This document shows positions 7,402 to 16,874 of a DNA stretch of 60,387 bases, one piece after another. Position numbers and translations under genes: made by a program. The stretch's first letter is position 1; every line of letters begins with the position of its first letter. The stretch is taken from the NCBI RefSeq assembly GCF_017468685.1, contig NZ_JAFUHT010000062.1:1-60387 (forward strand). The letters run 5' to 3'. Source of the DNA: Methanobrevibacter sp. (lineage in GTDB: Archaea; Methanobacteriota; Methanobacteria; Methanobacteriales; Methanobacteriaceae). Under the pieces are notes generated by a model. That model was not told where the DNA came from, did not search any database, and saw nothing but the letters and a program-made list of their open reading frames with translations.

Positions 7402-10400
7402 ACGAAAATTGATAATAGATTGTTATTCGCATTAATTATTTCAATATTGCTTATATTTTCTGTAGGTAGTGTATTTGCAGGAGATAATGAAACAATATCT
7501 GATGTGGTGAGTGCTCCAAGTGAGTTAGAAGAAATAACGCAAGAACATGATGTTACTGAAGTTCAATCTTCTCAATCAGATGAGGGAATGCTTGAGGCAA
7601 ATAATAATGTAATTAATGTTCACGTATATGATTCTTTTAACGAAACAGGCAAAACATGGACTGAGGATGGAATTGAGTTAAAAGGGGCAACCGTAAAGTT
7701 ATACGGCTCCCATAATAATTTGATTTCAACTCAAACAACAAACAACAAAGGTATTGCAACATTCACTGGAGTCGGCTCTCAAAAATATAATTTGGAATTT
7801 ACATATTCTACATATGATCCTATCAAATTAGATGTTGATTGCACTAATCAGGACGGTAAGACTTTAACTATTGATAACGTGATGTTTGTTCCGGATATTT
7901 TATTATTAGTGGATTATTCATCTCACAACGAAAAAGTGGACGTGTTAATGAATATGTCAAGGCGTATTGGATTCATCAGTACAACCAATTTTGATGAGTC
8001 AAGAGCATGGCTGGCGGAATGGGCTAAATATATCCACATTGATATGTTTGCTGAAAATTCAGCTTACAATAAATTCACAGCATCATATCTAAAACAATTA
8101 TTGTCAAATTCTCCGGCAAACAAGAACTATAAAGTAGCATATACTTTTGGTACTTACACTCAAGAGATATTGAATGCAACTGGTTTACATATCATAGGTG
8201 CTAGTGAAAGCAATAATACTTATGATACCATTGAAAATACCTACATCGGTTCTTATTTCCAAGCGGAAGATATTAAAGATTCTGATGTTTTACAAACAAA
8301 CATGAAAAATTACTTTGATTATGTTCGTTACCTGATTGAACCGACTAAATACTCCAATCCGACATTGACTGCAGATGGAATTCCTCTTATGAGTCCTGAA
8401 TGTGGTTTTTACCACCCGGACATTGGAATGCTCACTCTTCTTCCAAGTTCTGATTTGATTCATGACTGGATTACCAATGACCCAGGTTACACTAAAACCC
8501 AAGACGGCAGTTTAAACTGGATGAAGTTTGAATATGAATACTGGGTAGAGCATACATTGAATCCTAAGGAATTATTCAATAAATTCGAAGAACAATTAAA
8601 AACCAAATTGAATCCGGACAAAAAACTCATAGCTATTGCTACTTACTATTGTGGCGGAGACGTTGTTGATTCATTAATAAGAAGCTATGCTGCAAGTGGT
8701 AGAACCGCTTTTAACGTGTTTAAAACAAGTACCACTCCTTCCATGTCTTCTATATTGAATAGAATCACAAATGCCTCAAAAATAGGCATTTCAACAATTA
8801 CTTCTCTATATAGTTGGTCTTTAAGTTATGCTAATGGTTCAGCAGAACCTGATTTATCTGAAATAGATTTGGCAGTTCTTAAAGGGGTAAATGAAATCTC
8901 AGAATACAGTTACAATTCAGATTTAGGTCCGCAGGTCGAATGGACATATGCTGTAACCTTCCCAAGTTTCGAGGGCGTGTATGGTCCGGTTATCTTATCC
9001 TACGTTGATGGTGAGGGTAAGACTCATGTAATTCAATCTGGTGTGGATAAGATGGTCAAGTTAAGCTGCGGATGGGCAGATTTAAAGGATTTAGATAATT
9101 CCGATAAGACAATCGCAATTGTATTGTATAACTATCCGCCTGGAAAGGCAGAGATTGGTGCATCTTATCTGAATGTAACTCAATCCACATATGATTTGAT
9201 TGTTAAGTTATATGAGGCGGGTTATGATACTGGTGGAGACATCAGACAAAAAATGACCGCAAGAGAGCTTGAAGACATTATCTTTAAGATGGGTAACAAG
9301 GGTTCATGGGCATACGGTCTGTTAAGGCAGTATGTCGAGGATAATTATGATGAGTTGGTAAAGCATCATCAATTGATCTCAACAAGGGACTTCCGTAATC
9401 TTGTAAAGGACATTCCTCAACATCTAATTAAAGAAATGATTGATTACTGGGGAGCAGGTTTAGGTCCTTCAATGGTATATAATGGAACCGATGAGCAGTA
9501 CATGGTCGTTCCGGGAATATGGTTCGGTAAGGTATTTGTCACTTTCCAGCCAAGTAGAGGATGGGAAGAGCTTAAAACAATTGAGAATTACCACGACTTG
9601 ACCCTGCCTCCGACACAGTACTATGTATCCTATTATAAATGGTTGGATAAGACCGCTAAAGTAAATGCTATAGTGAATATGGGAACTCACGGAACACTCG
9701 AATGGCTGCCGGGTACAAACCTTGGTGCCAATGAAGGTGACTGGACCTTTGAGTTAACATTAAACCCAACATTATATCCATATATTGTATCAAACCCTGG
9801 GGAAGCTATGGTTGCACGGGATAGAATTGCAGCATTACTTATAACTCACATGACTCCTGCAATGGTTACTTCCGGTCTGTATGGTAATTATACTGTATTG
9901 AATAACTACATCAACTACTATAAGGATCAGGTAAAACTTAATGTAACATCTAATGCCGAAGAGTATAAGGCCAAGATTTTAAAATTGGCTCCAACTTTAG
10001 GCTTTAGAAACTTCACAGGAGAAAATGAGACATTCCAGGAATGGATAGATGACTTGCACTTGTATCTTGAAGCAATGGAAGATGATTTCATCACCTACGG
10101 TTTGCACACTCTCGGTAAAATACTGACAGGAGATGAACTTGCAGAGGAAGTAATGACCATTACATCATCTCAAACAAAAATCTACAATTATGTAATGGAG
10201 TATTTATATCCTGAATTAAAGGGCAAGAATTTCAATGATGATGTTCAGGGAAATATTGAATATTTGGCTCAGGCCAGTGCCATTAAGCAATTCCTATTGA
10301 ACTATATTTCTCAATTGGTTAACGGTTCATCTGTAGATGAGCTCACAGGCAAATATAATATAGCTAAAGGCTCATCATTATACAATGCAACTGCATATGC

Positions 10401-12267
10401 TGCACAAGTGATAGTCAATATTCAAAACAACAATGAATGGAATGCGATTTTCACTGCATTGCAGGGAGGGTATGTTCCTGCAGGATTGTTTGCAGACCCT
10501 TCATATGGGGATTCAATTCCAACCGGTTATGACGGTTATGCGTCTGACCCTACAAGGATGCCTTCAGAGTCAGCTTATGAGTCCGCTGTCAAAATCGTGG
10601 ATTTATTGCTTAGCCAATACTATGAAAAACACGGCAAATGGCCGGAATTAACTTCATTGATTTTATGGGGTACTGAAATTTCAAGGACTGAAGGAATCGG
10701 TGTTGCCGAATTCTTATACTTCCTCGGATGCAAACCGGTGTGGGCTGACAACGGTAAGGTAATAGGTGTTCAAAAACTTCCATTGGAAAAATTGACCGTT
10801 AAATTGTCAAATGGCACAGTTCTAAACAGGCCTAGAATTGATGTGTTTGCAAGCATCGTTACAAGCAACAAGGATTGGCTTAACTGGATGTTGACTGCTG
10901 TAAAACTTGCAGCATTTGCAGAAGGTGAAAATGAAACAAACAACTATGTAATTAAGCATTACAATGAAAATCCAATGCTTGACCGTTTATTTGGTCTTCC
11001 GGGTAATGTGCTTGAAGGAACAGGTATGTCAACACTTATACCAAACACTGCGGACTGGGAAAAATCCACAGTAAATGAAGTATTGATGGACATATACCTT
11101 TCAAGAGTTTCATTCTCATGGACAATTGATGATGACGGCAATATTGACATTAAAAATCAAAAGGAAAACTTCAAGTATCTGCTTGGTAAAACTGATTTGA
11201 TTACTCAAAACTTTGACAGTACTTGGAGACTCTTCGATTCAGACGATTACTATGACTGGTTCGGTGGATTATACAATGCTGCAAACATATTAAGAGAAAG
11301 AAACGGTTTGTCTCGTCCGGATACTGCATTTGTAGATATCAGGAACAAAAACAAATATGTTGCAAGAACCTATCAGGAAGAAATCGAGTATGAAAGTAGA
11401 ACAATGCTTCTAAACCCTAAATATTACATGCCGCTCATTACCGGTGGCGGATCTGGTATGAATGCATATGCTGCAAGATACCAGAACATGTTCGGTGGTT
11501 TGACCGTATCCAATGAACAATTGGGTAAACAATTGGGTGAACAAATGTCTAATGAATTATTAGGCATGAGCGGATACATTGATGGAGCAACCTCTTCATT
11601 CGGTTATCAGACTTCCCTATTGTGGATGGTTTACTTGGCTGATCAGGGAACTTGGGACGGTGATGCAAGCACAGTTCAAAAGCTTATTGACGAGTACATG
11701 AGACAAGTTATTGAATATGGTGTTGCATGTTGTCACCACACATGTAAAAACCTGGCTTTCAATGCTAAAATTATTCAAATGAGTTCTCTAACTCCTGCTC
11801 AAAAGGCTAAGTTTGCAGAAATCCTGGCTCAAGCAACAAACACTGACCCATTATATCAAATGCCTGACGAAGAAGGAACTTCCGGTGACAATAGTGGTTC
11901 CAATAGTGGATCCTCTAATAACAATGGTCAGGACAGTTCAAATGCACAGCAATTGGCAAACGGTACATCCCAAGACAAATCAAGTAGTAGTGATGGAGGA
12001 AATACAGGATTCGGTGCAGATGCTTCTCCAAGTGGTGATGCAAAATCTGCAAGTGAATCTGCAAGTGACGCTTCATCTGCTTCAGCAAGCAGTGCTGGTG
12101 AATCCGGCAGTAAAGCTTATGAATTGTCTGAGCAGTCAGCGGCTAAATCAGCTAGTGCAACTGAATCAAGCATGCCAATATTTGTTATTATTGCAGTGCT
12201 CATCTTAATTGCAATATTCCTTGTGGGATATGTAAGAAACGATGAAGATGAATATGATGATTATTAA
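7402..12267 (+). CDS. Exported, membrane-anchored CobN-like (cobaltochelatase large subunit family) protein
   Basis: About 1621 residues. CobN/BchH proteins are the large subunits that insert Co or Mg into tetrapyrroles and normally act in the cytoplasm. Here a signal peptide (LLFALIISILLIFSVGSVFA) leads an acidic spacer and one Ig-like domain (about residues 70-150). The CobN domain follows (about 160-1490), with VNMGTHGTLEWLPGTNLG, PITGGGSGMN-like glycine turns and a GVACCHHTCKNL metal-ligand-like motif. A Ser/Gly/Asn-rich linker (about 1495-1590), a C-terminal membrane helix and the tail VRNDEDEYDDY complete it. The SD at 7390-7396 is 5 bases before ACG 7402, which reads MKIDNRLL. ATT 7408 and TTG 7420 (23 bases from the SD) are the alternatives. 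Substrate and activity outside the membrane are unknown. No ChlI/ChlD partner is in the window. Confidence 0.85.
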   Translation, partial: TKIDNRLLFALIISILLIFSVGSVFAGDNETISDVVSAPSELEEITQEHDVTEVQSSQSDEGMLEANNNVINVHVYDSFNETGKTWTEDGIELKGATVKLYGSHNNLISTQTTNNKGIATFTGVGSQKYNLEFTYSTYDPIKLDVDCTNQDGKTLTIDNVMFVPDILLLVDYSSHNEKVDVLMNMSRRIGFISTTNFDESRAWLAEWAKYIHIDMFAENSAYNKFTASYLKQLLSNSPANKNYKVAYTFGTYTQEILNATGLHIIGASESNNTYDTIENTYIGSYFQAEDIKDSDVLQTNMKNYFDYVRYLIEPTKYSNPTLTADGIPLMSPECGFYHPDIGMLTLLPSSDLIHDWITNDPGYTKTQDGSLNWMKFEYEYWVEHTLNPKELFNKFEEQLKTKLNPDKKLIAIATYYCGGDVVDSLIRSYAASGRTAFNVFKTSTTPSMSSILNRITNASKIGISTITSLYSWSLSYANGSAEPDLSEIDLAVLKGVNEISEYSYNSDLGPQVEWTYAVTFPSFEGVYGPVILSYVDGEGKTHVIQSGVDKMVKLSCGWADLKDLDNSDKTIAIVLYNYPPGKAEIGASYLNVTQSTYDLIVKLYEAGYDTGGDIRQKMTARELEDIIFKMGNKGSWAYGLLRQYVEDNYDELVKHHQLISTRDFRNLVKDIPQHLIKEMIDYWGAGLGPSMVYNGTDEQYMVVPGIWFGKVFVTFQPSRGWEELKTIENYHDLTLPPTQYYVSYYKWLDKTAKVNAIVNMGTHGTLEWLPGTNLGANEGDWTFELTLNPTLYPYIVSNPGEAMVARDRIAALLITHMTPAMVTSGLYGNYTVLNNYINYYKDQVKLNVTSNAEEYKAKILKLAPTLGFRNFTGENETFQEWIDDLHLYLEAMEDDFITYGLHTLGKILTGDELAEEVMTITSSQTKIYNYVMEYLYPELKGKNFNDDVQGNIEYLAQASAIKQFLLNYISQLVNGSSVDELTGKYNIAKGSSLYNATAYAAQVIVNIQNNNEWNAIFTALQGGYVPAGLFADPSYGDSIPTGYDGYASDPTRMPSESAYESAVKIVDLLLSQYYEKHGKWPELTSLILWGTEISRTEGIGVAEFLYFLGCKPVWADNGKVIGVQKLPLEKLTVKLSNGTVLNRPRIDVFASIVTSNKDWLNWMLTAVKLAAFAEGENETNNYVIKHYNENPMLDRLFGLPGNVLEGTGMSTLIPNTADWEKSTVNEVLMDIYLSRVSFSWTIDDDGNIDIKNQKENFKYLLGKTDLITQNFDSTWRLFDSDDYYDWFGGLYNAANILRERNGLSRPDTAFVDIRNKNKYVARTYQEEIEYESRTMLLNPKYYMPLITGGGSGMNAYAARYQNMFGGLTVSNEQLGKQLGEQMSNELLGMSGYIDGATSSFGYQTSLLWMVYLADQGTWDGDASTVQKLIDEYMRQVIEYGVACCHHTCKNLAFNAKIIQMSSLTPAQKAKFAEILAQATNTDPLYQMPDEEGTSGDNSGSNSGSSNNNGQDSSNAQQLANGTSQDKSSSSDGGNTGFGADASPSGDAKSASESASDASSASASSAGESGSKAYELSEQSAAKSASATESSMPIFVIIAVLILIAIFLVGYVRNDEDEYDDY

Positions 12268-12301
12268 ATTAATCATCTATTTTTTACTTTTTTTATTTTT
12301 T
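12256..12301 (+). terminator. Terminator of the CobN-like gene
   Basis: GATGATTA and TAATCATC form an 8-bp stem with loop TTAAAT that spans the stop codon. Three T-rich runs follow. Confidence 0.7.
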
Positions 12302-12307
12302 TAGAAA

Positions 12308-12408
12308 TTTTTAAATATGCTTTATTTTCATAAATAATAATATATTAGATTATTTTTCAATTTAAGTTAAATAATCAATAATTGAATTTAATGTGAATGA
12401 GGTATAAT
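12308..12408 (+). promoter_or_regulatory. Promoter and leader of the 12409 adhesin gene
   Basis: TATA-like TTTTTAAATATGC at about 12309-12320. The leader has an 8-bp inverted repeat (GATTATTT 12348-12355, AAATAATC 12369-12376, 13-base loop). The SD TGAGGT (12398-12403) precedes ATG 12409. Confidence 0.5.
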
Positions 12409-15400
12409 ATGGTTAAAAAAATTAATATTTTACTATTTTTATTGCTGGTAATAGTATCTATCGGTGCTGTGAGTGCAGCTGATGACTTAAATGATACTGT
12501 TCAATCTAGTAATGAAGTTATTTCTGATTTGGATGAAATTTCCTCAGATGAAGTTAATGCCTTGGAAGTTTCAGAAAATATGTATACGGTAAATCAAAGC
12601 AATTATAATACTTACTTTAATAATAATGGCGAATCAACATCTTCCGTTAAAAGTGGAGATACTCTCTATATTGATGGTGATTTTTCCAATAAGAATTTTA
12701 CATTCAGAACTCCTGTAAACATTGTTGGGAAAACGGATAATAATTTGCAAAATTGTATTTTTACATTTTATGAGGGGTCATCTGGAAGTAATATTTCAAG
12801 TTTAAACATTGCCAATACAATTAATTATCATTATGGTATATTTTTGAACGGTGCTAGTAAATGTTTAATCACAGGATGTAATATAGTAAACAAGGGATTA
12901 TCCTCCTATCCGATTTGTGTTGCCAATAATGCTAATTACAATAATGTTACAGATAATTATTTAAAAGCATATGGTATAAGAGAAGGATATGCTACTTGGT
13001 CTTTATTCCCTTTAGTTGTTAGTGGGGCTCATTATAATTATATTGCTAATAATAGGATTGAATGTCAGGATGCAAATGGTATTTACTTGTCCAGTTATTC
13101 AGGAGGTCCATTGAAAGGTGGTGATTCTAATTTTAACATGATTTATAATAATACTGTGCATTATAATGTTTTACCTACTTCATGGTCTTGGGGTATTCAG
13201 ATGATGGGGTGGAATAATACTGCAAAAGCCAATAAGGTTATTGGTGCATATTTAGGTATATCAGGTTCTCAAAACAGTATTGTAGTTGATAATACTATAA
13301 TTAATATTACTGGAGCTGATTATAATCATGTGGGTGTTGAAATTGGTGGAGATGGAGCTATTTCAGTCTCTAGAGGATCTATCGTTCGAAATAACACTAT
13401 AATCAATGCAAAAGTAATGACTACTGGTGCAGGAATTACAGTTTCTGATGGGTGTACAGTAGAAAATAATAACATTGAAGTAAAATTGAATGGGGTTGGA
13501 ATAGCGCCAACAGGCACTGGCATACTTATTAAAAACAATACCTTAACTGTTGAAGGAGGGGCAGGTATAAGCAATTATAATGGAGGTATATCTTCTGTTA
13601 ATAACATAACTATTATCCAAAACAATATTGTCAGCAAATATGGTGTTGGTATTTCAATTAAAAAGACAAGTTCTAAAAACAGGCCTAAAAATATAATCAT
13701 CAGATCCAACACAATAAACACTAACAATTCTATTTCAATCGATGGTAAAGATATTGATCCATCCTCCCTTTGGGATATAGATTATAATAATATTATAAAT
13801 AAGAAAGCAATTGTTTCAACTCCTGAGGGGGAGTATGACCCATCTAAATATTATTACAATTATAAAGGAACTATTCATAACATCACTCCTGAAAATTATG
13901 AGGATTATATAGACAATAATGGGATAATGAAGGGTTCAAAAATTTCCGATGGTGATATATTATCATTCTCAGGGGAATTTTCAAATAAATTCATTTATGT
14001 GAATAATGCAGTGAAAATCACAGGAAATAATCCTACATTCTTTAATACTACATTCAGAGTATCTTCTGGTGGGGTCTGGATTGAAAATCTAAATATTGTC
14101 AATAATCGTTGTGAAAGAATTAATGCATGGGGACTACTTATTTATAATGTAACATCTGTAACCGTTCTTAATTGTACAATAGATGTTTATGATCCAAATG
14201 CGGCATATACTATTTACGTTTTGGAATCAAATGAAATAGATATAATTAATAACACTTTGTCTTCAGAAGGAAAGTATTTAACTTACACTATATTAGCACA
14301 TACGGTTTATGATTGTAAAATAATAGGTAATACTATTTTTACTAATGGAACAGGGGAAGTTTATAAATTTGAAGGTGAACATTGTCTGGAAGGTAATTCC
14401 GTTTGTACTGATGGTTCAACTGTTTGTACTGATGGGTCTACTGTCTGTACTGCAGGTAATTCAATTGGCGGTAGCCATGTTTTAAAAGAGGTGTATAGAA
14501 CTTACGGTATCCTGATGGTTTTCTCATCTGATAATACTGTTTCTAAAAATAATGTTAGAGTCACTTCAAAATTAAATAAAACTTACGCACCCGCTAATTC
14601 AACAAACTCTATTGTGGGTATAGATTTATATTATAATAGTCATAATAATGTTTTCTCTGAAAATGAGGTGACCGTTTGGGGTAATGATAATTATCTTTAT
14701 GGAATGGGAGTTTTAGGTTATTATACAACAATGACTGCTCCTTTAGGTCAAGGTGCGGAAAACAACGAATTTTTAAATAATAATGTTAATGTTAAAGGAT
14801 ATTATTGTGCTGAAGGAATTATTATAGGTTCCTCATCAGAGAATACTGTAGTTGCTGGAAATGTCATAGATGTGAGCTCCGCATTAGTGGTTTATGGTAT
14901 CACTTTGGAAGTGTCTCAAAAATCTACTGTTAACAATAATCATATCACATTAAATTCTGAGGTTATATATGGAATTGAGGCGTTTGACTCAAGTAACAAC
15001 GTACTAAATAATAATGATTTAAAAATCAATGCAAAACAAGCTTATGGTATTGTAATGTCTAAGGGGAATTATAATGAGATAAATTCAAATATCATATTAA
15101 TCGAACTTGAAGATGATTCTACTGTACAGAATGTTTCTGTTAAACATTCAGATCAAATAAAACCTGGAATTGCGGGAATTTGTCTTCAATCTGTTTCATT
15201 AAATAACACTATGATTGATAATAATATAACAATTTCAAAAGGCTATGTAATCAATATGGATGAGGATGCAATTAATAATTTAATCTCAAATAATTATTTG
15301 AACTCTACATTAGGCACTGGAAACAATGCTATAAACTGTACAGAAAATAATACTATTGAAGACAATTATGTGCATTTGGTCATCGGAAATTTTGAAGATG

Positions 15401-16719
15401 TCAATATCAAATACTTTGAAAATGGTACTTTAATATTCAAAACAGATGATGAGAATCTAAACGGTGCAAAAGTCGAATTCATTGATTTAGATGGAAAAAT
15501 AATTAATGTGACTGAGATTTCTGAGGGTATTGCCTCATTTACATATGATTTTGATAGATTGGAACCAGCTTTATATCCATATTATGTAAAAATATATAAA
15601 GAAAATTATAAGGTCACCACTTTGGAATGCCTAGTTGAAATAAGTGATGGTGATTTGATTGTATCCGTTAAAAATATAACCGGAACCTTTGGGCGTAATA
15701 CAAATTATTTTGCTGTCGTTAAAAATATTTTGGGTGAAGGAATAGCAGATATTGTCGTCGAATTCTATGTGGATGATGATGGATATCCAGTTTATGTCGG
15801 TAAGGCCACTACCGATAAGGATGGTATTGCATCCCTCACAACTGAACTTCCTAAGGTTTATGGTGAAAATCCTACAGTTTTAGCAAAAATCGATAACCCA
15901 TATCATTTCAATCCAACATCTGCAACTGCTAATGTAAGTGCAATTTGGTTGGTTGATACTAAAATTGTAATTAACAGCAATATTTATCCAAAAGGCAATT
16001 TAGCTATATTGAAAGATAGTAACGGAAAAGTTTTAGCTAATAAACAAGTAACTATTTTAATAGGATCTGGAAGTTATCAAGTTTCTACTGATTCAAATGG
16101 AATTATCACAATGCCTTCAATTTCAAGAGGAAACTATGTTGTGTCTGTTTCATTTGCGGGGGATGATGATTACTATGATTCTAAAAACAGTGCAAAAATA
16201 ACTGTTTTACCATCCATATTTGAGAATAAAGACTATTCTGTCTATTATGGAAACACTATTAAATACAAGGTTCGTGTTAAAGGATCTGATGGTAAATACA
16301 GTGCAGGAAATCAGGTAACTATTAAAGTTAACGGCAAAACCTATAATGTCAAGACAGATAAGAACGGTTATGCAACACAGGCTTTAAAACTAAAATCTGG
16401 ATCTTATACAATCACTGCAGAGTTTAATGGGGATAAAGCTTCAAATAAAATTACATTTAAACCAACATTAACTGCTAAAAACATAGTTAAGAAAAAAGCT
16501 AAAAAAATTAAATTCTCAGTCAAAGTAGTCAACAAAAATGGCAAAGCTGTTAAAAAGAAAAAAGTAACCTTTAAGATTAAAGGTAAAAAATACACTGCTA
16601 AAACCAACAAAAAAGGTGTAGCTACTGTATCAATCAAGAATTTGAAGATTGGTAAGTTTACCATAACCTCAAGCTATGGTGGTTGCACAATTAAAAATAC
16701 TATTAAAATTAAAAAATAA
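12409..16719 (+). CDS. Secreted adhesin-like protein: beta-helix, Ig-like repeats, basic C-terminus
   Basis: A 1436-residue surface protein. ATG 12409 is 4-5 bases after a GAGGT SD; the upstream ATG 12397 contains the SD. The signal peptide is VKKINILLFLLLVIVSIGAVSA. Two long right-handed parallel beta-helix regions (about 50-480 and 490-1000) carry NosD-like repeats of the type NNTI, NNYI and ITGN. About four Ig-like domains (about 1000-1340) and the lysine-rich cassette (about 1340-1436, LTAKNIVKKKAKK...TNKKGVATV) follow. It is very rich in N-x-S/T sites. A cysteine-bearing VCTDGST repeat interrupts the second helix near residue 665. A role in adhesion or wall association is inferred from architecture. 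No membrane anchor is seen. Confidence 0.83.
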   Translation: MVKKINILLFLLLVIVSIGAVSAADDLNDTVQSSNEVISDLDEISSDEVNALEVSENMYTVNQSNYNTYFNNNGESTSSVKSGDTLYIDGDFSNKNFTFRTPVNIVGKTDNNLQNCIFTFYEGSSGSNISSLNIANTINYHYGIFLNGASKCLITGCNIVNKGLSSYPICVANNANYNNVTDNYLKAYGIREGYATWSLFPLVVSGAHYNYIANNRIECQDANGIYLSSYSGGPLKGGDSNFNMIYNNTVHYNVLPTSWSWGIQMMGWNNTAKANKVIGAYLGISGSQNSIVVDNTIINITGADYNHVGVEIGGDGAISVSRGSIVRNNTIINAKVMTTGAGITVSDGCTVENNNIEVKLNGVGIAPTGTGILIKNNTLTVEGGAGISNYNGGISSVNNITIIQNNIVSKYGVGISIKKTSSKNRPKNIIIRSNTINTNNSISIDGKDIDPSSLWDIDYNNIINKKAIVSTPEGEYDPSKYYYNYKGTIHNITPENYEDYIDNNGIMKGSKISDGDILSFSGEFSNKFIYVNNAVKITGNNPTFFNTTFRVSSGGVWIENLNIVNNRCERINAWGLLIYNVTSVTVLNCTIDVYDPNAAYTIYVLESNEIDIINNTLSSEGKYLTYTILAHTVYDCKIIGNTIFTNGTGEVYKFEGEHCLEGNSVCTDGSTVCTDGSTVCTAGNSIGGSHVLKEVYRTYGILMVFSSDNTVSKNNVRVTSKLNKTYAPANSTNSIVGIDLYYNSHNNVFSENEVTVWGNDNYLYGMGVLGYYTTMTAPLGQGAENNEFLNNNVNVKGYYCAEGIIIGSSSENTVVAGNVIDVSSALVVYGITLEVSQKSTVNNNHITLNSEVIYGIEAFDSSNNVLNNNDLKINAKQAYGIVMSKGNYNEINSNIILIELEDDSTVQNVSVKHSDQIKPGIAGICLQSVSLNNTMIDNNITISKGYVINMDEDAINNLISNNYLNSTLGTGNNAINCTENNTIEDNYVHLVIGNFEDVNIKYFENGTLIFKTDDENLNGAKVEFIDLDGKIINVTEISEGIASFTYDFDRLEPALYPYYVKIYKENYKVTTLECLVEISDGDLIVSVKNITGTFGRNTNYFAVVKNILGEGIADIVVEFYVDDDGYPVYVGKATTDKDGIASLTTELPKVYGENPTVLAKIDNPYHFNPTSATANVSAIWLVDTKIVINSNIYPKGNLAILKDSNGKVLANKQVTILIGSGSYQVSTDSNGIITMPSISRGNYVVSVSFAGDDDYYDSKNSAKITVLPSIFENKDYSVYYGNTIKYKVRVKGSDGKYSAGNQVTIKVNGKTYNVKTDKNGYATQALKLKSGSYTITAEFNGDKASNKITFKPTLTAKNIVKKKAKKIKFSVKVVNKNGKAVKKKKVTFKIKGKKYTAKTNKKGVATVSIKNLKIGKFTITSSYGGCTIKNTIKIKK
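14401..14463 (+). repeat. Three tandem 21-base repeats inside the adhesin gene
   Basis: Units at 14401-14421, 14422-14442 and 14443-14463 encode VCTDGST, VCTDGST and VCTAGNS. The first two differ at only two bases. They put regularly spaced cysteines into a protein that otherwise has few. Confidence 0.85.
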
Positions 16720-16749
16720 AGATTTTTAATCTTTATTTTACTTTTTTTT
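16715..16749 (+). terminator. Terminator of the 12409 adhesin gene
   Basis: AATAAAGATT and AATCTTTATT form a perfect 10-bp stem with loop TTT, starting in the stop codon. A run of eight T follows. Confidence 0.8.
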
Positions 16750-16767
16750 CAATTTTTCTTTAATAAC

Positions 16768-16874
16768 TTTTAAATATATTTAATCTATATATTCTTAATT
16801 ATAGTCAAATAATTAACTAACTGTCATATATTTCAGACTATAATCTTATTTAACTATTCAAAAGAGGTGTAAAT
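16768..16874 (+). promoter_or_regulatory. Promoter and leader of the 16875 adhesin gene
   Basis: TATA-like CTTTTAAATATATTTAA at about 16767-16783. A perfect 9-bp inverted repeat (ATTATAGTC 16798-16806, GACTATAAT 16836-16844) lies in the leader. The SD AGAGGTG ends at 16869, 5 bases before the proposed ATT start. Confidence 0.5.
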
